Shown piece after piece: positions 16,332 to 23,336 of a stretch of DNA of 37,827 nt. The notes below the pieces were generated by a model, which did not search any database, was not told the origin of the DNA, and saw only the letters and a list, made by a program, of their open reading frames with translations. Both the position numbers and the translations under genes were made by a program. The DNA is from Bacteroidales bacterium (GTDB lineage: Bacteria > Bacteroidota > Bacteroidia > Bacteroidales > UBA3663). How positions within the stretch are numbered: position 1 is the first letter of the stretch; each line of letters begins with the position of its first letter. Location: NCBI GenBank assembly GCA_024694125.1, contig JAILKE010000048.1, positions 1 through 37,827 of the forward strand, in the 5' to 3' direction.

Positions 16332-18071
16332 ATGAAGTTGAAAAAAATCAGTGCAGTGGCTATCCTTGCCACAGCCTCTTGTTCTCTCTTCGCCCAGTAC
16401 CCTCAGCAGACTGCCGAGGCTGCCAAGAAGTGGCACGACAAGGAGGTTTACGAAGACTCTATGTCAAACCTGGCATGGCAGAAGGCTCTCCCTATCATTC
16501 AGGAGGAGTCCAAGCACGGTCGCCCCTGGGTACAGTGGGCACATCGTCCATATGACCTGCCTCAGGCCGATATTCCTGCATTCCCAGGTGCCGAGGGCGG
16601 CGGTATGTACACCTTCGGTGGACGTGGCGGCAAGGTCCTCGTCGTCACCAACCTCAATGACCGTGGTCCTGGCTCATTCCGCGAGGCATGTGAGACCGGC
16701 GGCGCCCGTATCGTAGTCTTCAACGTGAGCGGCATCATCCGCCTGGAGACTCCTATCAACATCCGCGCTCCATACATCACCATAGCAGGTCAGACCGCTC
16801 CTGGTGACGGTGTCTGCATCGCAGGCGAGTCATTTGCTGTCAATACGCACGACGTCATCGTACGCCACATGCGCTTCCGCCGTGGCGAGACTGGCGTGGA
16901 GCACCGCGAGGACAGCTTCGGCGGCAACCCTGTCGGCAACATCATGATTGACCACTGCTCGTGCGAGTGGGGATTGGACGAGAACATCTCGTTCTACCGC
17001 CACATGTACGACGAGAGCGAAGGTCAGTACCAGAACAAAGCCAGCAAGTACCCTACCGTCAATGTAACTATCCAGAACACCATATCGGCCAAGGCTCTCG
17101 ATACCTACAACCACTCGTTCGGTTCGACCCTGGGTGGCGAGAACGCCGCGTTCATCCGCAACCTCTGGGCTTGCAACACTGGCCGTAACCCATCCATCGG
17201 TTGGAACGGTGTATTTAACTTTGTCAACAATGTGGTCTATAACTGGGTACACCGCTCATCGGACGGTGGCGACTACTCGGCACAGTTCAATATGATCAAC
17301 AACTACTACAAGCCAGGTCCTGCCACTCCTAAGGACACTCCTGTCGGACACCGTATCCTGAAGCCAGAATCGGGCCGCTCTAAGCTGGACCGCCATGTGT
17401 ATGGCCGCGTCTTTGCCGAGGGTAACATCATGGAGGGATTCCCCGAGATCACTGCCGACAACTGGAACGGCGGTATCCAGGTCGAGGGCAACGACAACTG
17501 CAAGGAGGGCGACTTCGACCACGCCAGCTACATGCGTCAGACCCGTCCTGCCCCAATGCCATGGCTGCACATCCTGTCTGCACAGGAGGCCTATGACTAC
17601 GTGCTGGACAACGCCGGCGCCACGGTTCCAAGCCGCGACATCGTCGATCAGCACATCATCGAGGAGGTTCGCACCAAGCAGCCTTACTACGTCAAGGATG
17701 CCATCAAGTATCAGGGCGACGTGAGCGGTCTGGCTCCTAAGTCGCAGGCTGAGGACGGTTCGTTCAAGTATCGCCGCATGGGCAAGGACAGCTACAAGCT
17801 GGGCATCATCAACGACCCACGCCAGATGGGTGGCTACCCTGAGTACAAGGGCGAACCACGCAAGGACTCGGACGGTGATGGTATGCCCGATGACTGGGAG
17901 ATTGCCAACGGTCTGAACCCTAACGACCCAAGCGACGCCAATGGCGACATCAACGGCGATGGTTACACCAACATCGAGAAGTGGATCAACGGTATCCCTA
18001 CCAACATCCGCATCGATTGGCGCAACCTGGCTAATAACTTCGATACTCTCAAGGCTTATGGCATCAAGTAA
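16332..18071 (+). CDS. Family 1 pectate lyase with C-terminal calcium-binding-type repeat
   Basis: 579-aa secreted enzyme predicted to cleave polygalacturonate by beta-elimination. Signal peptide about 1-21 (SCSLFAQ). The PL1 beta-helix spans about 80-440. It opens with IPAFPGAEGGG, and has GGARIVVFNVSGII, then MIDHCSCEWGLDEN at 205-218, the usual calcium/substrate segment (Asp207, His208, Asp216, Glu217). It continues with His261, then RNLWACNTGRNPS at 276-288, containing the conserved Arg residues. The C-terminal part (about 512-552) reads DSDGDGMPDDWE and NGDINGDGYTNIEKW, a thrombospondin-type-3/EF-like calcium motif frequent at the ends of Bacteroidetes pectate lyases. It follows SusD by 222 bp and overlaps the DUF3826 gene by 14 bp. 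Substrate assignment is from the family. Confidence 0.92.
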   Translation: MKLKKISAVAILATASCSLFAQYPQQTAEAAKKWHDKEVYEDSMSNLAWQKALPIIQEESKHGRPWVQWAHRPYDLPQADIPAFPGAEGGGMYTFGGRGGKVLVVTNLNDRGPGSFREACETGGARIVVFNVSGIIRLETPINIRAPYITIAGQTAPGDGVCIAGESFAVNTHDVIVRHMRFRRGETGVEHREDSFGGNPVGNIMIDHCSCEWGLDENISFYRHMYDESEGQYQNKASKYPTVNVTIQNTISAKALDTYNHSFGSTLGGENAAFIRNLWACNTGRNPSIGWNGVFNFVNNVVYNWVHRSSDGGDYSAQFNMINNYYKPGPATPKDTPVGHRILKPESGRSKLDRHVYGRVFAEGNIMEGFPEITADNWNGGIQVEGNDNCKEGDFDHASYMRQTRPAPMPWLHILSAQEAYDYVLDNAGATVPSRDIVDQHIIEEVRTKQPYYVKDAIKYQGDVSGLAPKSQAEDGSFKYRRMGKDSYKLGIINDPRQMGGYPEYKGEPRKDSDGDGMPDDWEIANGLNPNDPSDANGDINGDGYTNIEKWINGIPTNIRIDWRNLANNFDTLKAYGIK

Positions 18072-18744
18072 ATTCTCTCTGATGGCCATCGGCGCTGCCA
18101 TGCTGCTGGGCCTCTGCCCCCTCGGGGCCGAGGCGCAGTCGCAACCTGAATCGGCAGCCATGGCTATCGAGCCCCTCAAGGCTGAAGGTCGCGACACGGC
18201 CTACGTCAAGGTCATCCTGGGCCGCGTACGTAAGAACATCTCGGCTGTAGAGTTCACCGATTCGGTCAAGTACTATGCGGTACGCAATGTAGTGGCGAAC
18301 CGTTACTTCGAGCTGAACGACATCTACGCTGACCGTGACTCGCTCAAGAAGGACCCTGCCACCAAGCCTACGGCCAACGCCGTATGCGACAGCAAGCTGT
18401 ACCGCTCGCACTTCGCCCTGGGCGCCAAGTTGAGCCTCTACCTGGACGACGCCCAGGTGGAACAGGTCAAGGACGGCATCACCATGGGTGTGGTCAAGGT
18501 TACATACGATGCTACAGTCGATATGATTCCTACGCTCAAGGAGGAGGAGAAGGTGCAGATTCTGGCATGGCTCAAGGAGGCACGCGAACTGGCCCTCGAC
18601 GCTGAATCGAGCAAGAAGAAACATGAGGTCTTCGGCAAGTACAAGGGCCGCATCAACAACTACCTGGCCAAACGCGGCTACGACCTGAAGAAGGAGCGCG
18701 AAGCCTGGTACAAGCGCATGGATGCCCAAGGCAAGAAGTACTAA
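18058..18744 (+). CDS. DUF3826 exported protein of pectin loci
   Basis: 228-aa exported protein of unknown activity. The start at 18058 (MASSKFSLMAIG) gives a clean signal peptide, cleaved near GAEAQS. It was preferred to an upstream in-frame ATG at 17941, whose 39 extra residues merely read through the pectate lyase gene in another frame. The mature part is helical and charged, with LGRVRKNISAVEFTD, YFELNDIYADRDSLKK, a conserved LYRSHFALGAKLSLYLDD and a Lys-rich C-terminus. These fit DUF3826, which recurs beside pectate lyases in Bacteroidetes. The 14-bp overlap with the lyase gene suggests translational coupling. A 9-bp repeat array and a terminator follow, closing the locus. Confidence 0.78.
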   Translation: MASSKFSLMAIGAAMLLGLCPLGAEAQSQPESAAMAIEPLKAEGRDTAYVKVILGRVRKNISAVEFTDSVKYYAVRNVVANRYFELNDIYADRDSLKKDPATKPTANAVCDSKLYRSHFALGAKLSLYLDDAQVEQVKDGITMGVVKVTYDATVDMIPTLKEEEKVQILAWLKEARELALDAESSKKKHEVFGKYKGRINNYLAKRGYDLKKEREAWYKRMDAQGKKY

Positions 18745-18764
18745 AGGGAAAGGCTGGAGGAAAT

Positions 18765-18845
18765 AGATGTTCTAGAGATTTCAGATGTTCTAGAGATTCT
18801 AGAGATTCTAAAGATTCTAAAGATTCCAGATGTTCCAGATGTTCC
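18765..18845. repeat. 9-bp tandem array (AGATGTTCT/AGAGATTCT)
   Basis: Nine head-to-tail 9-base units without indels, drawn from two types: agatgttcY and aRagattcY. It lies between the DUF3826 stop and the terminator, so it would be in the 3' untranslated region of the pectin transcript. Confidence 0.9.
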
Positions 18846-18864
18846 TTACCTCACTATACAGAAT

Positions 18865-18902
18865 GGGGCGCACGGTGGTTACCGCGCGCCCCAATCTTTT
18901 TT
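18865..18902 (+). terminator. Intrinsic terminator of the pectin locus
   Basis: The outer stem GGGGCGC (18865-18871) pairs with 18886-18892 and the inner stem CGGT with ACCG around a GGTT loop. Six T residues follow at 18897-18902. It lies 120 bp after the last gene and just before the 3' end of the convergent prmA. Confidence 0.88.
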
Positions 18903-18915
18903 ATCTGCAGGTCAT

Positions 18916-19725
18916 TTACCGCTCGAACCGGATGACCACCCAGTTGTTCTGGCTCTGGTGCTCCACATATCGCAGGCCGAGTTGCTCGGCTCGCTCACGT
19001 ATGGCGGGAACATCCTCCTCGTAGAAGCCACTCATCAGCAGGGTGGCTTTTGCCTTCATGTCGGCGACATAGGCTGGCATATCGGCCAACAGTACATTGC
19101 GGTTGATGTTGGCCAATACAAGGTCGTACTTACGTCCATCGGCCAGCAACGAGGCATCGCCACAATCGACCACCACATGGCCAGCCATGTCATTGGCCAG
19201 GACATTGTCACGGGCATTGTCCGCTACCCAGTCCTCGATTTCTATGGCACGGACCTGCGCACCGCACAGGGCACACGCTATCGCCAGCACTCCGGTGCCT
19301 GTTCCCATGTCGAGTACGGAAGTAGAGGCAGCTCCCCGTCGCTCGAAGTAACGGCTGATGGCATCGAGCATCTGCGACGTGGTCTCGTGATGACCACTAC
19401 CGAACGACATGTGGGGATGAATCACTATCTGCTGGTCACGGAATGCAATGGGTGTCAGTGTGTTCTCCTCCTCCCATGCCTGATTCCAGTTCTCCATCTC
19501 GACCACTTCGGCCACCCACTTGGCTGTCACATCGGGCAATGGAATATTGTCCAGCACCTCCTGCAGCGCCTTGTCATCAAAACGATTCTGCGGACAGTAG
19601 GCCTTCAGGCAATCCTGTTCCGTGGTAAAACTATCGAACCCAAGGGGAGCAATGAGTGCTGCAATCACGTCAGCTACATCCTCACTCATCGGCTCCGGAA
19701 CTAATTTCACTTCGATATAATTCAT
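18916..19725 (-). CDS. prmA: Ribosomal protein L11 methyltransferase
   Basis: 269-aa SAM-dependent enzyme that trimethylates ribosomal protein L11. The N-terminal substrate-binding domain ends in WNQAWEEENTLTPI (about 80-93). The catalytic domain has MSFGSGHHETT at 106-116, equivalent to the PrmA signature MAFGTGxHxTT with Ser for Thr. It also has the SAM motif VLDMGTGTGVLAIA at 137-150 and ANINRN (about 203-208), the NxN catalytic-pocket motif. The length is close to that of Bacteroidetes PrmA. It is transcribed alone, convergent with the pectin locus and divergent from the aromatic-rich protein gene, with overlapping promoter elements in between. Confidence 0.95.
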   Translation of the reverse strand: MNYIEVKLVPEPMSEDVADVIAALIAPLGFDSFTTEQDCLKAYCPQNRFDDKALQEVLDNIPLPDVTAKWVAEVVEMENWNQAWEEENTLTPIAFRDQQIVIHPHMSFGSGHHETTSQMLDAISRYFERRGAASTSVLDMGTGTGVLAIACALCGAQVRAIEIEDWVADNARDNVLANDMAGHVVVDCGDASLLADGRKYDLVLANINRNVLLADMPAYVADMKAKATLLMSGFYEEDVPAIRERAEQLGLRYVEHQSQNNWVVIRFER

Positions 19726-19815
19726 TTCCGTTGTAATTTGTGCATTTCTGCTATAAAAACAATGCTATTTGTATCAAAAAAGTATCAAAAATGGTTAATT
19801 TAATCATGTATTGTG

Positions 19816-19844
19816 CAAAGATACAATATTTTTCATTATCTTTG
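19816..19844. promoter_or_regulatory. Divergent -7 elements of prmA and the 19958 gene
   Basis: CAAAGATA at 19816-19823 is TATCTTTG on the minus strand, pointing to prmA. TATCTTTG at 19837-19844 points to the gene at 19958. Both match TAnnTTTG exactly, but I see no convincing -33 box at the right distance for either. The two elements lie only 13 bp apart, so the polymerases should interfere. Confidence 0.6.
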
Positions 19845-19957
19845 TTGCCAAATTAGACAAAAAATGTTATCCATCGATGAAAAACGTTTTTTGTTGGCCA
19901 AAATTAAACCATGTAAGGCAATTTTGGTCTTAACATAAAACCTAAAACAGTACAACT

Positions 19958-21454
19958 ATGAAAAAGATGCTTCAAATCAGTCTCGCTCTCTCATTGATGA
20001 GCCTGACTTGCGTCGCTGGCCTCAGCGCACAGGACGACATCTACTTTAGCAGCAAGGACTCCCAACGTGCCAAGAGCTCGGTCAAAGCCACCATAGCTCA
20101 AGAGCAGGAGCCTGCCGACATTGAGACATGGAGCACCACTGCTAACAATGACTGGGACATTGACGAATACAACCGTCGCGGTCCCGCCAACCAACCCCTA
20201 CAGTTAGAAGACACATTGGCAGAAAACGTCAAGGTGGAGGAACCTGTCAGCCAGATTCAATATGTGCACGACACGCTCTACGTGGTCGAGGCTTACAATC
20301 TGAGCGACCGCATCCGCCGCTTCCACAATCCTCGGTTCTGTTTCTATGCCTACTCTCCATGGTACGACATTGCATACTATGATCCATTCTACTGGGACTA
20401 CTGCGTATGGGACCCATGGTGGTATCTGACCCCAAGCTTCGGCTTCCATTACGGTAGCTGGTGGGGTGGCTGGGACTACGGCTACTATGCCGGTTGGTAC
20501 GGCGGCTGGTACTCGCCCTACTATCGCCCCTACCCTCACTACTACGGCAACTACTGGGTTCACCCCACGCACTACGGTCACTACCACGGACATCACTATG
20601 CCCACCATGGTCACGGTCATCACCGCGCTGTCAACCGCGGTGCCCGCAACAACATGGGTGGTTACTACTCCAACCGCCGTGGCGTAAACAATGGTTCGCG
20701 TACCACATTGGCGAGCGCCAACCGCAACCGCAGCTACCATGCCGGCACGACCAACCGCTCTGGTCAGATGGCATCTAACCGCAGTCGCCAGATGGTCAGC
20801 ACTACGACCAACCGCAGCGGCGTGGCTGGCAATCGCAGCGGCGCTACACGCAGTGGTGTGAATCGCAGCACCGGTACGGTCACTCGCAGTGCATCGGCCA
20901 CCAACCGCAGTGCCAGCAACCTCTCTACACGTGGCAACAACATGAGCACACGCCAGACGGCGGCTGCAGGCAACACGGTGACACGCAGCTCCAACGCTAC
21001 ATCGGTCAACCGCGGCACATCGTCCAACCGCAGCTCAAGCTACTCGGGTTCGACCGACCGCTCGACCGTCAATCGCAGTGGCTCGACCACCACACAGAGT
21101 GCATCCACTACCAACCGCAGCAGCTCGGTCAATACCACTCGCAGCAACATAAACCGCAGCGCATCTACACGCAGCAGTTCATCGAGCAACTCTACCTACC
21201 GCTCGTCGAACCGCTCAAGCAGCAGCAGTTCAAGTAGCTACAGCGGAAGCTCCAACCGCAGTTCAAGCAGCAGCTACAGTGGTGGCAGCAACCGCAGTTC
21301 AAGCAGCTACAGCGGTGGCAGCACCCGCAGCTCAAGCAGCAGCTACAGCGGTGGCAGCACTCGCAGTTCAAGCAGCAGCTACAGCGGTGGCAGCAACCGT
21401 GGTTCCAGTGGCGGCAGCCGCAGTGGAGGTGGCAGTCGTGGTGGCCGTAGATAA
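19958..21454 (+). CDS. Secreted aromatic-, His- and Ser-rich low-complexity protein
   Basis: 498 aa, no family that I can name. Signal peptide about 1-24 (GLSAQ). Residues 25-122 are an ordinary acidic region. Residues about 126-205 are extremely rich in Trp, Tyr and Gly (for example YYDPFYWDYCVWDPWWYL and GGWDYGYYAGWYGGWY). A His cluster (HYGHYHGHHYAHHGHGHH) covers about 205-222. Residues about 225-498 are a disordered tail of Asn-Arg-Ser and Ser-Tyr-Ser-Gly-Gly repeats with Arg as almost the only charge. This layout suggests an envelope or surface protein with a sticky aromatic core, possible metal binding through His and a basic Ser-rich tail. It has its own promoter (19837-19844) and a leader of about 105 nt. 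The FadL-like gene follows after 70 bp and may be co-transcribed. Confidence 0.75.
   Translation: MKKMLQISLALSLMSLTCVAGLSAQDDIYFSSKDSQRAKSSVKATIAQEQEPADIETWSTTANNDWDIDEYNRRGPANQPLQLEDTLAENVKVEEPVSQIQYVHDTLYVVEAYNLSDRIRRFHNPRFCFYAYSPWYDIAYYDPFYWDYCVWDPWWYLTPSFGFHYGSWWGGWDYGYYAGWYGGWYSPYYRPYPHYYGNYWVHPTHYGHYHGHHYAHHGHGHHRAVNRGARNNMGGYYSNRRGVNNGSRTTLASANRNRSYHAGTTNRSGQMASNRSRQMVSTTTNRSGVAGNRSGATRSGVNRSTGTVTRSASATNRSASNLSTRGNNMSTRQTAAAGNTVTRSSNATSVNRGTSSNRSSSYSGSTDRSTVNRSGSTTTQSASTTNRSSSVNTTRSNINRSASTRSSSSSNSTYRSSNRSSSSSSSSYSGSSNRSSSSSYSGGSNRSSSSYSGGSTRSSSSSYSGGSTRSSSSSYSGGSNRGSSGGSRSGGGSRGGRR
21229..21404 (+). repeat. In-frame Ser-Tyr-Gly repeat inside the low-complexity protein gene
   Basis: About five imperfect coding repeats of 33-42 bp encode variants of RSSSSSYSGGS(N/T). 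Codons are mainly AGC with AGT and TCA variants, so the DNA repeat is not perfect. Units differ in the number of Ser codons, which points to slippage or unequal exchange. Confidence 0.75.
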
Positions 21455-21524
21455 TCGGCCCACCCTGACGCTGTAATCACTACTTTAAGTCACATTGAGT
21501 TTCTAATCGAAGCATTCTACAGAG

Positions 21525-23207
21525 ATGAAAAAATATATACTTCCAGTGTTTGGCATGTTATGCATGTCAGCTGCCTACGGACAGGCCATCGTTGACGCAG
21601 TCCGCTTCGGCAGCACGAACATAGCCGGCACAGCCCGCTATCGTTCTATGGGCGGAGCGTTCGGTGCCCTGGGCGGCGATCCATCGGCCATGAACGACAA
21701 CCCCGCAGGTATGGGTATCTACCGCGGTACCAACGAGATTTCGTTTACACCGAACCTCTCCTTTGCTCACAGCAAGGTCAATGGCACATTTGATACGGAC
21801 AACAAGAAATCGGATTGCTCGTTGTCAAACTTCTCTTTCGTCCTGTCGTTCAAGACGGACGGCGAGCACCTGGTCAACTTCAACATCGGTGCCGGTTACA
21901 ACCACAACGAGGGTCTGCGCCGCAAGTATCAGATGATACTCAACTACCCGACCAGTTCCTTCGGCCAATATCTGTCTAACCGTGCCAACAATACCCTCAT
22001 GGTATTGGGACAATACAATAATCCCGAATACCTCACATCTGATGAAGCTTGGAACAACGGCAGCATCCCATTGAGTGTACTCTATGCAATGGATACATAC
22101 GCCATCGATGCCAAGAAGGATGCTGACGGAAATTCGCTCAACGATGGTGTAATCAGTTTCGACGAGGCACAGAATCTCTCTTCCTACCAGCGCATGTATG
22201 TGACCGAACAGAACAGACAGGATGCCTACAACCTGAACCTGTCGGCCAACTGGAGTGACCGTCTCTATGCGGGTCTCACCATGACCATTCATGATCTCAA
22301 CTCGAGAATCGATACCGAGATTGACGAGGACTACAAGGAGGATTACATGGGTTCATATACCCAATACTTCAACTACCTGGAAAGCAAGGGCACCGGCTTT
22401 GGTCTCAAGGCAGGTTTGCTGTACAAGCCCACTGACATGTGGCGCATCGGCATTGCAGCCCACACTCCTATATGGTACAAGATGGAGGACATCTACAATG
22501 GCACCATGCAGACGGACGCTGATAACACCAAACCTACGGGTGGTGACAACTATTCGTTCAAGTACCGCTACTACTCTCCATGGCAACTGCAACTCAGTTC
22601 GGCATGGGTCATTGCCCGCCGTGGATTGGTCGGCATCGAGGTGGATATGCAGGACTTCGCTACACAGAAGTTCAAGTCTAACGATGAAGACTGGGACGAT
22701 GGAAACGGTGGTTTCGATGCCCTCAATGATATGTTCAAGGACTACAACCGTACCCAACTCACCTACAAGGTGGGTGGTGAGTATCGCGTCACAGACCACT
22801 TCAGCCTCCGTGCTGGTTTCGCTTATCGTACATCGCCCTACAAGGACGAACTCTACGATCATCCCGAGATGTCACGCGCATGGCACAATGGTTACTATGG
22901 CGACGACAACACATTGCTCTTCGACAGCTCGACCAAACCGAACTACAGTCTGCTCGGAACGCAGCAGTTCTATACCGCAGGTATGGGCTGGCACGGTGAC
23001 TGGTGGCACATTGACCTGTCGTTCATGGACCGCGTAATGCACGAGAAGATTGCCATGTTCCCGACAACCGATGCAGTTTATCAAGTTACAGGCCAAGGCG
23101 TTGTTACTATGACCGACGACAGTCAATACGGTGCAGTCAAGGCTACCCATTGCGACATGATTTCCCGCAATCTGGTATGGGATGTCACCATCGGTCTGAA
23201 GTTCTAA
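21525..23207 (+). CDS. FadL/OmpP1-like outer-membrane transport protein
   Basis: 560-aa predicted beta-barrel. Signal peptide about 1-19 (AAYGQ). Residues 37-62 hold the Bacteroidetes OmpP1/FadL-like signature ARYRSMGGAFGALGGDPSAM then NDNPAG, where long-chain-fatty-acid transporters have a hatch domain. The remainder has barrel strands such as GVGLKAGLLYKPTDMWRIGIA-like segments (here FGLKAGLLYKPTDMWRIG) and a C-terminal strand LVWDVTIGLKF ending in Phe, the usual outer-membrane signal. Members of this group are often annotated as hemin or aromatic-hydrocarbon receptors, but the cargo is unknown here. It lies 70 bp after the low-complexity gene and is followed by a 30-bp triple repeat. Confidence 0.82.
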   Translation: MKKYILPVFGMLCMSAAYGQAIVDAVRFGSTNIAGTARYRSMGGAFGALGGDPSAMNDNPAGMGIYRGTNEISFTPNLSFAHSKVNGTFDTDNKKSDCSLSNFSFVLSFKTDGEHLVNFNIGAGYNHNEGLRRKYQMILNYPTSSFGQYLSNRANNTLMVLGQYNNPEYLTSDEAWNNGSIPLSVLYAMDTYAIDAKKDADGNSLNDGVISFDEAQNLSSYQRMYVTEQNRQDAYNLNLSANWSDRLYAGLTMTIHDLNSRIDTEIDEDYKEDYMGSYTQYFNYLESKGTGFGLKAGLLYKPTDMWRIGIAAHTPIWYKMEDIYNGTMQTDADNTKPTGGDNYSFKYRYYSPWQLQLSSAWVIARRGLVGIEVDMQDFATQKFKSNDEDWDDGNGGFDALNDMFKDYNRTQLTYKVGGEYRVTDHFSLRAGFAYRTSPYKDELYDHPEMSRAWHNGYYGDDNTLLFDSSTKPNYSLLGTQQFYTAGMGWHGDWWHIDLSFMDRVMHEKIAMFPTTDAVYQVTGQGVVTMTDDSQYGAVKATHCDMISRNLVWDVTIGLKF

Positions 23208-23217
23208 TGTATCAACT

Positions 23218-23307
23218 GCAATTGCACAACATTATTTCATATCTACCGCAACTGCACAACTTTCTTTCACATCAGCCGCAATTGCACAACATTATTTCAG
23301 TAGCAAA
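23218..23307. repeat. Three 30-bp direct repeats upstream of the helicase gene
   Basis: Three head-to-tail copies of exactly 30 bp (23218-23247, 23248-23277, 23278-23307), each starting GCAAYTGCACAAC and continuing with TTTCA. The third copy diverges in its last bases. The array fills most of the 129-bp gap between the porin stop and the helicase start. Confidence 0.9.
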
Positions 23308-23336
23308 GCGAATATAAGAGTTACATATCACATCGG

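Noticed and set aside
17941..18744. Longer DUF3826 reading frame starting at 17941
   Set aside because: The first 39 residues are the pectate lyase 3' end read in another frame. They would bury the signal peptide inside the protein.
23218..23307. Possible CRISPR array
   Set aside because: The three 30-bp units are contiguous with no spacers, and no cas gene is nearby. The same applies to the 7-, 9- and 11-bp arrays.
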